Origin: CBDATA01 sp965215615
GTDB taxonomy: Bacteria > Acidobacteriota > Vicinamibacteria > Marinacidobacterales > Marinacidobacteraceae
Length of the DNA stretch: 64,000 bases
Direction: 5' to 3'
Assembly: GCA_965215615.1 (NCBI GenBank)
Contig: OZ244068.1
Span: forward strand, 2,046,001 to 2,110,000
This document shows positions 26,518 to 33,546 of this stretch, piece by piece. Positions within the stretch are counted from its first letter, which is position 1; each line of letters opens with the position of its first letter. The notes beneath the pieces were generated by a model that ran no database searches, had not been told where the DNA came from, and worked only from the letters and a program-made list of their open reading frames with translations. Made by a program: the position numbers and the translations under genes.

Positions 26518-28433
26518 GCCACTCCGTAGTCGTCGCCGTGCTGGCTGGAGCCGCCCCAGAAGGTTCCGTGGACCCGGTCGAACCAGATGGCGTTGATCGG
26601 CCCCGAGGTACGGGGCGCGAAACGAAGCCGGTAGCCCATCTTCTGGAGCTCGGTCCGGGTCCAGTCCGGGGTGGAATCGTGGAGAAGGAGAGCACCAGGG
26701 TCCGACTCGTGAGCCCCGAAGGAGCTCCGCATCTGGTAGCTGTTGAAATTGGCGGCCTCCGCCGCTTCCTGGACGTTCATCCCGAACTCGACCACGTTCA
26801 GGAAGAACTGGAGCAGGTTCTGATCCTGGCCGTCACCCCCCTGCACCGCGAACGAGAGGAAGGGAGCGCCGTCCCGGACCGCAAGGCTCGGGGTGAGCGT
26901 GGCGCGCGGGCGCTTCCCCGGTTCGAGGACGTTGTAGGGATTTTTCGCCGGATCCAGCACGAAGCTCTGCATCCGCTGACTCAGCCCGATGCCGGTTTCG
27001 CCGGCGAGCACCGCCGGGAGCCAACCGCCGCTCGGAGTGACCGAAACCACCCATCCTTCGGCATCGGCGGCCTGGATGGACGTGGTACCGGCGAGGAAGC
27101 CGTCGAGAAACTCCTCGTGCTCCTCTTCGGTGGTCGGCTGCCCACTCTCTCCGGAGAAGCGGCTCAGATACTCGGTGAACGGGTTTTCCCCGCCCTGGAA
27201 CGGATACGGATCGCCGGGGCCGATGTCCGGATCGTTGCGGTCCGGCCGGATCTGCCCGGCGCGCGACGCAGCGTACTCCTTCGAGAGCAGTCCGCGGATG
27301 GGCTCTTCCGGCGGGAAGTAGGGGTCGCCGTAGTAGAAATCGCGGTCGGCGAAGGCCAGATTCATCGCCTGGTAGAGGGTGTGGATGTAACGGGTGCTGT
27401 TGTAGCCCATGGCCCCGACTTCGAGCGGCTCGAGAATGTTGAGCATCTGGAGCAGCACCGGCCCCTGGACCCAGTGGGTCAGCTTGTACACCTCGATGTC
27501 GCGGTAGGTGGTGGAAACCGGCTCCTCGATGTGCACTTTCCAGTTGGCGAGGTCCTCGGTGGTGATGAGCCCGCCCTGCTCCTGGGTGCCTCGGGCGATT
27601 TCCTCGGCGATATCCCCCTTGTAGAACCGGTCGTACGCCGCGTAGATGGCCGCCTTCCGGTCCATCCCCTGAGCGAGCGCCTCGGCTTCCGCCTCCACCA
27701 GCTTGCGCAGCGTATTCGCGAGCTCGGGCTGGCGAAAGATCTCGCCGGGAAGCGGGCCGCCGGCATCGAACTCGCGGGTGTTCGCATCCTCCCGGTCCCA
27801 GTAGTTCCCGGTCTCGTCCTGCGGGCCGGAAGCGCTCGAACGATCGTCCCGATGCGGCAGCAGGGTGCGCCGCGAATACGGCCACTCGGCGATGCGGTCC
27901 GCTCCGCGCTGGATGCTGCGGGCGGCCGCCGCCTCGATGGGATAGCCCTCGGCCATCTGGATCGAGGGAGCGAGCACCTCGGCGAGCGACATGGTTCCGT
28001 ACTCGGCGAGCATGGTCATGAGCCCGCCCGGAGTACCCGGAGTGACGGCGGCGAGAGGGCCGACCGCGGGCGGGTACTCCATCTCCTGGCTCCGGAAGAA
28101 ATCCGGGGTGGCACCGGTGGGGGCAACGCCGAGGGCGTTGATCCCGATGACCTTCCTTTGTTCCGGATGCCAGATGAGCGCCTGGGTTTCCCCGCCCCAG
28201 CTCAACACGTCGAACATGGTTGCGGTCGCGCCCAGCATCGCGCAGGCGGCATCCACCGCGTTGCCTCCCTGCTGGAAGATCATCGCGCCAGCGGTCGCAC
28301 CGAGCGGTTTGCCGGTGATCGCCATCCAGTGCCTGCCGTGGAGCACCGGCTTCTGGGGCCGCGCCTCGGCGGCCACGGTCGTCAGGATGAGTAGGGACAG
28401 AAATCCCGGAAGAGTTCTTCTCATGCCCGGCAT
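26511..28433 (-). CDS. ggt: Gamma-glutamyltransferase family protein (exported Ntn hydrolase)
   Basis: A 640-residue gamma-glutamyltranspeptidase-like proenzyme. A signal peptide (MRRTLPGFLSLLILTTVAAEA) leads to the large-subunit domain (GGNAVDAACAMLGATA, PGTPGGLMTMLAEYG). The autocleavage/nucleophile threonine is in AGTTSIQAADAEGWVVS, and RATLTPSLAV with GGDGQDQNLLQFFLN forms the C-terminal subunit. The open frame begins at 28481; ATG 28433 or 28424 gives a proper signal peptide, and 28433 is used. It lies upstream of the LVIVD gene with a seven-base overlap. The family splits glutathione and gamma-glutamyl compounds or acts as an acylase (cephalosporin-acylase-like); the substrate is open. 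Confidence 0.88.
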   Translation of the reverse strand: MPGMRRTLPGFLSLLILTTVAAEARPQKPVLHGRHWMAITGKPLGATAGAMIFQQGGNAVDAACAMLGATATMFDVLSWGGETQALIWHPEQRKVIGINALGVAPTGATPDFFRSQEMEYPPAVGPLAAVTPGTPGGLMTMLAEYGTMSLAEVLAPSIQMAEGYPIEAAAARSIQRGADRIAEWPYSRRTLLPHRDDRSSASGPQDETGNYWDREDANTREFDAGGPLPGEIFRQPELANTLRKLVEAEAEALAQGMDRKAAIYAAYDRFYKGDIAEEIARGTQEQGGLITTEDLANWKVHIEEPVSTTYRDIEVYKLTHWVQGPVLLQMLNILEPLEVGAMGYNSTRYIHTLYQAMNLAFADRDFYYGDPYFPPEEPIRGLLSKEYAASRAGQIRPDRNDPDIGPGDPYPFQGGENPFTEYLSRFSGESGQPTTEEEHEEFLDGFLAGTTSIQAADAEGWVVSVTPSGGWLPAVLAGETGIGLSQRMQSFVLDPAKNPYNVLEPGKRPRATLTPSLAVRDGAPFLSFAVQGGDGQDQNLLQFFLNVVEFGMNVQEAAEAANFNSYQMRSSFGAHESDPGALLLHDSTPDWTRTELQKMGYRLRFAPRTSGPINAIWFDRVHGTFWGGSSQHGDDYGVAW

Positions 28434-28538
28434 TGTGCGCCCCCCACCGCCATCTGGCAAAGGCGATCCGGGGTTCACCATCCGACGCGCGGGGACGGGG
28501 TGCGGTCCGGGAGGGATGAGCGCAACGGCGTTGATATC

Positions 28539-28552
28539 TATAAAGTTTTATA
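28539..28552. promoter_or_regulatory. Probable HipB operator and promoter of hipBA
   Basis: The 14 bases at 28539-28552 form a perfect inverted repeat (TATAAA, GT, TTTATA) in an AT-rich island about 36 bases before the hipB start. TTTATA at 28547-28552 and GATACT at 28570-28575 are 17 bases apart and could be -35 and -10 boxes, so a repressor on the palindrome would block the promoter. HipB-type antitoxins are known to autoregulate this way; the site itself is inferred. Confidence 0.45.
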
Positions 28553-28587
28553 TTCAGAACGCTATATGAGATACTGTTCTTGATTCG

Positions 28588-28941
28588 ATGGTTTCCAAAC
28601 GCGACGGAACGCTTCCGCTCTCTGCTCTCCGGGTGCTCCGGAAGCTCGGAACCGACCTGCGCGATGCGCGGCGACGGCGGCGCATTCCCACCGCACTGAT
28701 GGCGGAGCGGGCCATGCTCAGCCGCACGACGCTCCACCGCATCGAACGCGGCGATCCCGGCGCCTCGCTCGGCAACTACGCCCGCGTCCTCTTCGTGCTG
28801 GGCCTCGAAAGCCGGCTCGGGGAACTGGCCAGTCCCGGCGCGGATCCGGTGGGGCTGGACCTCGAAGCCGAACGGCTGCCGGAGCGAATCCATCTCAAGC
28901 CCCATCTGAAGACGATGCTGTTCGACGACGAGGCCCGGTAG
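28588..28941 (+). CDS. hipB: HipB-like helix-turn-helix antitoxin
   Basis: A 117-residue DNA-binding protein. A Cro/C1-type helix-turn-helix spans about residues 20-75 (LGTDLRDARRRRRI, AERAMLSRTTLHRIERGDP, LGNYARVLFVLGL). The C-terminal tail (about 35 residues, ending HLKTMLFDDEAR) is longer than in E. coli HipB and may contact the toxin. The stop codon is directly followed by the hipA ATG, the tight order expected of a toxin-antitoxin pair. An AT-rich upstream region with a palindrome suggests autorepression. The gene opens an accessory block. Confidence 0.85.
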   Translation: MVSKRDGTLPLSALRVLRKLGTDLRDARRRRRIPTALMAERAMLSRTTLHRIERGDPGASLGNYARVLFVLGLESRLGELASPGADPVGLDLEAERLPERIHLKPHLKTMLFDDEAR

Positions 28942-30162
28942 ATGGATCGCCGGGTCTTCGTCTATTCCGCCGGGAGCGGCTTCGACCAGCCTGTCGGCCG
29001 TCTTTGGATGCGACGACGTTCCGGACGGGAAAGCGCAACGTTCCTGTACGACCCCGCGTGGTTGGAGTGGCCCGGACGTTACGCGTTGGAACCTGCTCTC
29101 GCGCTCGACCGGGGGCCCCACCACGCCGGGAAAGGACAGTTCGGCTCTTTTGCGGACTCCGCCCCGGATCGCTGGGGACGCATGTTGCTCCAAAGAGCCG
29201 AGGGGCGCGAAGCCTGCCGAAGAGGCGAAACGCCGCGCGTGCTCGGGGAAGCCGACTTTTTGCTGGGAGTCAGCGATGAAGCCCGTCAGGGCGCGCTCCG
29301 CTTTCGGGAAGAGCTCGACGGTCCCTTTCTGGCTGCGCCTGAACGCTCCATCCCACCTTTCCTCCAGCTTCCCCGACTCCTCGCCGCCGCATCACGCATC
29401 GAAGCCCGTTCCGAAGGGGAAGAGGATCTCGGGTTGCTTCTCGCTCCCGGCTCCTCTCTTGGCGGCGCCCGCCCGAAAGCTGCGGTGCGCGATCGTGAAG
29501 GCAGTCTCTCCATCGCCAAGTTCCCTCGAAGCGAAGACGATTGGAACGTTCCGGCATGGGAAGCCGTCGCCCACCGGATCGCCCGGCGAGCAGAAATCCG
29601 GGTTCCGGATTCGCAAATCCTCCGCGCAGGGGGGCAGGACGTGTTCCTGGTCCGCCGCTTCGACCGCCACGGCGCGAAGCGGATTCCCTTCCTTTCTGCG
29701 ATGACGATGCTCGAAGCCGACGACCGGGAGCCGCGAACGTATCCAGAAATCGCCGAAGCACTGCGAAGGTGGGGTGCCGCACCCGCCCGGGATCTCCGCG
29801 AGCTCTGGAAGCGCATCGTCCTGGGCGTGCTCATCTCCAATCGCGACGACCACCTGCGGAACCACGGATTCCTGCAGGCCGGCCCTGCCGGTTGGCGTCT
29901 TTCGCCTGCGTACGACCTGAATCCCGTTCCGGCCGATGCGGGAGGCGGCACGCTGGCCACCATGATCGTCGAGGGTGACGACAGGGCCGATCCGGATCTG
30001 GCGCTCCAGACCGCGGTCCAATACGGCATCAGCCAACCGGAGGCGCGGAGGCTGCTCGCCGGGATCGCGGCGGCGGTCGTCCATTGGCGCAAGGACGCCA
30101 ACCGATTTGGAATCGACGGCGCGGAGCAGGAGCGGATGGCATCCGCATTCCGAGCCGGGTAG
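28942..30162 (+). CDS. hipA: HipA-like serine/threonine kinase toxin
   Basis: A 406-residue HipA-family kinase. The N-terminal subdomain (about 5-100, with GSFADSAPDRWGR) precedes the kinase core: phosphate-binding segment GSSLGGARPKAAV, the catalytic loop ISNRDDHLRNHGF (Asp and Asn of the HxD-like motif) and the metal-binding SPAYDLNPVP. HipA of E. coli phosphorylates glutamyl-tRNA synthetase and halts translation; homologues can have other targets. All catalytic residues appear intact, so the toxin should be active unless bound by HipB. It starts right after the hipB stop. The following 248 bases hold no gene that I can support, only the GGGGTA repeats noted below. Confidence 0.88.
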   Translation: MDRRVFVYSAGSGFDQPVGRLWMRRRSGRESATFLYDPAWLEWPGRYALEPALALDRGPHHAGKGQFGSFADSAPDRWGRMLLQRAEGREACRRGETPRVLGEADFLLGVSDEARQGALRFREELDGPFLAAPERSIPPFLQLPRLLAAASRIEARSEGEEDLGLLLAPGSSLGGARPKAAVRDREGSLSIAKFPRSEDDWNVPAWEAVAHRIARRAEIRVPDSQILRAGGQDVFLVRRFDRHGAKRIPFLSAMTMLEADDREPRTYPEIAEALRRWGAAPARDLRELWKRIVLGVLISNRDDHLRNHGFLQAGPAGWRLSPAYDLNPVPADAGGGTLATMIVEGDDRADPDLALQTAVQYGISQPEARRLLAGIAAAVVHWRKDANRFGIDGAEQERMASAFRAG

Positions 30163-30366
30163 GCGTTCCGCGTCGGAATCATTAGTTATCGGAACCTGTC
30201 ATGCGCACGCTTGTGCGAATCCGCCTCCCGGAACCCGCCCCCCGGCCTTCGTTGAGCGTGGGTTGCGATCGCTGACTCACTCCCGCCGATCCTCGGCAGT
30301 TGCCGGGGGGCAACCTCTAGCGAGCGCCTACGGGCCTCTCCCGCGTCCGGATTTCGGGGGTACTAC

Positions 30367-30387
30367 GGGTAGGGGTAGGGGTAGGGG
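30367..30387 (+). repeat. GGGGTA repeat, potential G-quadruplex
   Basis: Four G-runs (30367-30369, 30372-30375, 30378-30381, 30384-30387) are separated by exactly two bases, TA. This spacing could form a parallel four-stranded quadruplex on the + strand. It lies between hipA and the 3' end of the Ala-rich repeat gene on the other strand, where it might also end transcription. Function is not known; only the pattern is seen. Confidence 0.6.
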
Positions 30388-30410
30388 CTGAAAACGCGTC
30401 AGGGAGCTTT

Positions 30411-30923
30411 CTACGGCCTCGAATTCCGGGCTGGGGCCGCCGCAACACCCGAATTCGCCGATCCGGGCGGGCCAGGGGGAGCATCCGCCGCATCCGCCGC
30501 AGCCCTCGCCGCCTTCGCAGCCCTCGCCACCGCCGCAGCCCATGCCGCAGCCCTCGCCGCAGCCGCCGCATCCGCCGCCGCATCCGCCACCCCCGCAGCC
30601 CATGCCGCAGCCCTCGCATCCGCCGCCCTCCATTTCTTCCCTGCCCTCCATGCCGCCGCTTCCAACCTCGCCGCCGCATCCGCCGCCCTCGCATCCGCCG
30701 CCCTCCATTTCTTCCCTGCCCTCCATGCCGCCGCTTCCAACCTCGCCGCCGCATCCGCCTTCCATTTCTTCATCGCATCCGCCACCGCATCCGCCACCGC
30801 AGCCCTCGCCGCATCCACCGCATCCGCCACCGCAGCCCTCGCCGCATCCACCGCATCCACCCCCGCAGCCCATGCCGCAGCCCTCGCATCCGCCGCCGCA
30901 TCCCTCGCCGTCTTGTCGGTCAC
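30411..30923 (-). CDS. Low-complexity Ala-rich repeat protein
   Basis: A 170-residue protein built from short degenerate repeats of Ala, Arg, Asp, Trp and Val (for example DAARAAVADAV, AAWAAGVDAVDAARAA), with a 25-residue unit near the middle (DAAARLEAAAWRAGKKWRAA and five more residues) given twice by a 75-base DNA repeat. It is likely a long amphipathic helix or helical array. The GTG start at 30923 overlaps a TGA (GTGA) that ends the extended reading frame of the ribbon-helix-helix gene upstream, the strongest evidence that this frame is the coding one among three open frames. I have no family name to offer; similar Ala/Trp-rich genes beside small antitoxin-like genes occur in other genomes (recollection, not checked). 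Confidence 0.5.
   Translation of the reverse strand: MTDKTARDAAADARAAAWAAGVDAVDAARAAVADAVDAARAAVADAVADAMKKWKADAAARLEAAAWRAGKKWRAADARAADAAARLEAAAWRAGKKWRAADARAAAWAAGVADAAADAAAAARAAAWAAAVARAAKAARAAADAADAPPGPPGSANSGVAAAPARNSRP
30616..30759. repeat. 75-base tandem direct repeat inside the Ala-rich gene
   Basis: The 75 bases at 30616-30690 are repeated almost completely at 30691-30759. The repeat preserves the frame of the Ala-rich gene (25 codons). It is flanked on both sides by shorter degenerate CATCCGCC-type repeats covering about 30480-30900. Unequal recombination or slippage would readily change the copy number. Confidence 0.85.
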
Positions 30924-30998
30924 TCCGCCGCCTCCCGATCCGTCACGCGCTGCGCGTAGTCGAGCGCCCGCCGGAGCCTCGCGCCCCTCGGGGGCCGG

Positions 30999-31136
30999 TC
31001 ACGGGGGGGGGATCAGCGAGTCCGTGAGAATCCGCCGCAGTAGCTCGCTTCGGGTCATCCCGTGCTGGGCCGCCGATGCTTCGAGCGCCGCCAGCAACGG
31101 GGCCGATAGATGGAACGCGATTTTCGGGGTTTTCAT
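30999..31136 (-). CDS. Ribbon-helix-helix antitoxin-like protein with homopolymer tract
   Basis: The ATG at 31134-31136 opens a 45-residue protein, MKTPKIAFHLSAPLLAALEA then HGMTRSELLRRILTDSLI, with the beta-strand and two helices of a CopG/RHH DNA-binding domain. It ends just after a run of nine G on the + strand (31003-31011). If one base of that run were absent, the frame would continue through ALDYAQRVTDREAAE to a TGA at 30920-30922, which overlaps the GTG of the Ala-rich gene. The longer 72-residue version has a natural-looking C-terminus and operon-like overlap, so the short form may be a phase-off state, a mutation, or a base-count error. The upstream 115 bases are AT-rich. Confidence 0.6.
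   Translation of the reverse strand: MKTPKIAFHLSAPLLAALEASAAQHGMTRSELLRRILTDSLIPPP
31003..31011. repeat. Nine-base G homopolymer in the RHH gene
   Basis: Nine consecutive G (C on the coding strand) at codons 42-45 of the ribbon-helix-helix gene. Tracts of this length are prone to slippage. The present length gives an early stop at 30999-31001; eight would extend the protein by 27 residues. Confidence 0.85.
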
Positions 31137-31252
31137 ACCGGGATCATACGCACGATGTATTCATATCCTGCAATTCGCACTACTTCGCCCGCATCGAATT
31201 CCGCAAATCGTTGACTATCAACGGTTTCCGCGAAAAAACTTATGTGACATAA

Positions 31253-33277
31253 TCAGTTCTGCTGGTCGGTCGTGATGTCCTCCGCCACCGCGAACCGCTC
31301 GAACCACTTGCGCAGCAGCAACTGGACCCGCAGGAAGTTGGTGGGCGGGAGGCTGCGGCTGTGCCAGCCGCCGGTGAGCCGCACCATCGCGGTCGGAACC
31401 TTCCGCATCTTCAGGGCCCGGTAGTACTGCTCGGTCTGCTCCATCGGGGTGCGGAGATCCCGCTCGCCGGTCATGAGCATCGTCGGGGTGGTGACGTTCC
31501 CGACGTACATGAGGGTCGAACGCCGCAGGTGCTCTTCGGGGTCGTCCCACGGCATCTTCTCGAAGTTCCGGTACCAGGAGGCGCCGTCGGTGGTGCCGAC
31601 GAAGCTGAGCCAGTTGGTCACCGGGGCTTTCGCCACCGCGGCGGCGAACCGGTCGGTCCGCGCCACGACCCACGAGGTGAGCACGCCTCCTCCGCTGCCG
31701 CCATAGACGAACAGGTTGCGGTCGTCTATGTATCCGCGGGAAATCACCTCGTCCACGCCCGCCATCAGGTCGTCGTAATCCTTCCCCGGGTAGGCGTTCT
31801 TGATCTCGTTGCCAAAAGCGCTCCCGTAGCCGCTGCTCCCGCGGGGGTTCGTGTAGAGAACCACGTACCCGTTGGCCGCGTGGTCGTGGTTCTTGAAGTC
31901 GAAGCCGGCGTTGTACATGGCGTGGGGTCCGCCGTGGATCCGGAGGATCAGCGGGTACCGCCGCGCCGGATCGAAGTCCGGGGGCTTGACGATCCAGCCC
32001 TGGATGTCGAGGCCGTCCGGAGACCGGTACCAGATCTCCTCCACTTCGCCGAGCCGGACATCCGCGAGAAAGGAGAGGTTCGTCTGGTGGAGGCTCGTGA
32101 CTTCTTCGGGTGCCGTCACCGGGAAGGAAATCACTTCGCCCGGGTTGTGGTAGCTGGTCCGGACCCCGACCGCGGTCCCGTTCGCGTCCACCGTCGAAAC
32201 CGAGAGCATGTGGTTCCCGGAAGTCACCGGCCGCGCCTCGCCGTCGAGCGGGGCGAAGTACAGGTTGCTCGTCCCCTTGAGCTGGGCACCAAAATAGACA
32301 CCGGAGCTATCGGCGGCCCACCCGACGATCCCGGGGCGTCGGCCCATCTCCGTCGCGAGCACTTCCACTTCGCTCCCGTCGGCGCGCATCACCTGAAGCG
32401 CCTCCTCGCGGTAGGTGTCCGTCGTGAGGTCCATCCCGGTGTAGGCGATGTACTGGCCGTCGGGGCTCGGGACCGGGCCGGAGTCGGGCCCCACGCGGTC
32501 GGTCAGCGCGGTGACCCTTCCGGTCGAAACATCCAGCCGGAAGATCTCCGACTCGCGCCAGGCGTGCTCCGCATCGGGGGTTCGGAGCGAGGCGAAGACG
32601 ATGTCCCTCCCGTCGCCGAGAAACCGCGCCCCGTCGTGATGGAAGTCCCCGTGGGTGAGCTGGCGCGGCGTTCCTCCGTCGGCCGGGACAGAAAAGAGGT
32701 GCCGGAAGCCCGCCGGGATGTATCCCGAGCCGTCGCGCCGGTAGTTCAGACGGGTCACGATCCGTGGCGGAGCGGTCCAGTCGGCTCCTTCCGGCGCTTT
32801 CGGCATGGCGATCGCCCAGGCACTGTCCGGGTCCGGCGGAACCACCGCGCGAAACATCAGCGAGTTCCCGTCCGGTGCCCAGCGGATCTGCGAAGGCGGG
32901 TTCTCGATCCGGGTGATCTGGCTTTCGCGCCCGGAGCCTTCCAACCCGAGCACGAAGATCTGGGAACCGCCTGGATTCGCCGGGCGGGTGAAGGCGATCC
33001 GGGTGCTGTCGGGCGAGAAGATCGGGCCGGAGCCTTCGGTGAGCATCCGGTGGTTGCCGCCATCCGGAGCCATCGCCCAGATCTCGGTGTTCCACCGGTC
33101 GTTCATGGAGTCCACGAAGCGGCGCTCATAGACCACGAGACTCCCGTCGGGCGCAATCTGCGGGCTTCGGGCCTGCTCCCACGAGAGGTAGTCGGCGAGC
33201 TCGAGATGCCGCCCGCCCTCCTGGGCGGTAGCCGGCGCGAGCACGAAAAGTGCCAAGAGCAGGTTGACGAAACGCAT
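31253..33277 (-). CDS. Exported S9 family prolyl oligopeptidase-like peptidase
   Basis: A 674-residue secreted serine peptidase. A signal peptide (MRFVNLLLALFVLAPATAQ) leads to a WD40-like beta-propeller (about 25-410; for example SPQIAPDGSLVVYERR, GPIFSPDSTRIAFTRP) and an alpha/beta-hydrolase domain. The catalytic triad is Ser528 in YGGSGGG, Asp607 in TGERDLRTP and His639 in TGGWHSRS. The frame extends upstream to 33361, but ATG 33277 has GGAGGTGG before it and starts the signal peptide. It probably cuts short peptides in the periplasm as a dipeptidyl- or acylaminoacyl-peptidase; the exact type is open. The 3' end lies about 115 bases before the RHH gene on the same strand. Confidence 0.92.
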   Translation of the reverse strand: MRFVNLLLALFVLAPATAQEGGRHLELADYLSWEQARSPQIAPDGSLVVYERRFVDSMNDRWNTEIWAMAPDGGNHRMLTEGSGPIFSPDSTRIAFTRPANPGGSQIFVLGLEGSGRESQITRIENPPSQIRWAPDGNSLMFRAVVPPDPDSAWAIAMPKAPEGADWTAPPRIVTRLNYRRDGSGYIPAGFRHLFSVPADGGTPRQLTHGDFHHDGARFLGDGRDIVFASLRTPDAEHAWRESEIFRLDVSTGRVTALTDRVGPDSGPVPSPDGQYIAYTGMDLTTDTYREEALQVMRADGSEVEVLATEMGRRPGIVGWAADSSGVYFGAQLKGTSNLYFAPLDGEARPVTSGNHMLSVSTVDANGTAVGVRTSYHNPGEVISFPVTAPEEVTSLHQTNLSFLADVRLGEVEEIWYRSPDGLDIQGWIVKPPDFDPARRYPLILRIHGGPHAMYNAGFDFKNHDHAANGYVVLYTNPRGSSGYGSAFGNEIKNAYPGKDYDDLMAGVDEVISRGYIDDRNLFVYGGSGGGVLTSWVVARTDRFAAAVAKAPVTNWLSFVGTTDGASWYRNFEKMPWDDPEEHLRRSTLMYVGNVTTPTMLMTGERDLRTPMEQTEQYYRALKMRKVPTAMVRLTGGWHSRSLPPTNFLRVQLLLRKWFERFAVAEDITTDQQN

Positions 33278-33330
33278 GGGACCACCTCCGGTGGAAAGGC
33301 CCCCCGAGTGTAAGGGGAGAGGAGGCGGCG

Positions 33331-33348
33331 TGACACAGCCATGACACA
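33331..33348. promoter_or_regulatory. Direct TGACACA repeat upstream of the S9 peptidase
   Basis: TGACACA occurs at 33331-33337 and 33342-33348, a spacing of 11 bases (one helical turn), 54-71 bases upstream of the S9 peptidase ATG in the 269-base divergent gap. Two equally oriented half-sites one turn apart are typical of regulator binding. The same gap also holds a hairpin with 8-base arms (33366-33373 and 33395-33402). The binding protein is unknown. Confidence 0.3.
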
Positions 33349-33546
33349 ATCCGTGCGCCAAAAATCTTGCTTCACGCCCCCCCCGAAAAATTGGGAAGCA
33401 AGCCGCTGATTCGAGAGGCGCGACTCTGGCTCCTCGGTTGCCCGGATTACGTCACCGGCTGCTGATCGAAGACGACTCCGTCCTCCTCCTCCAGTTCGGT
33501 TTGTGGTTTTCATCTCCATAAAACTGTAAAATCATCCACATCACGG

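Noticed and set aside
30367..30387. Telomere-like repeat marking a linear replicon end
   Set aside because: Only about three units, internal to a continuous gene-bearing segment.
30328..30873. Cys/Gly-rich open frame resembling a metal-binding protein
   Set aside because: It is a frame shadow of the Ala-rich gene: the repeats (GCGGGCGG-type DNA) force Cys-Gly in this frame. It lacks a start context and the coupling seen for the Ala frame.
30411..30923. CRISPR-like array
   Set aside because: The repeats are contiguous and in frame, with no spacers of uniform length and no cas genes in the window.
30542..31027. Pro/His/Ser-rich open frame on the + strand
   Set aside because: It arises from the same repeat read on the opposite strand, with no ribosome-binding site, and it runs through the RHH gene.
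31134..31255. Readthrough of the S9 peptidase stop TGA as selenocysteine, giving a tail ending VVRIAGYEYIVRMIPV
   Set aside because: The frame stays open for 38 codons, but there is no catalytic Cys position there, no paralogue supporting it and no hairpin at the right distance.
33278..33546. tRNA or other structured RNA in the larger intergenic gaps
   Set aside because: No cloverleaf, T-loop consensus or known riboswitch core was recognised here or in 30163-30410 and 52036-52309.
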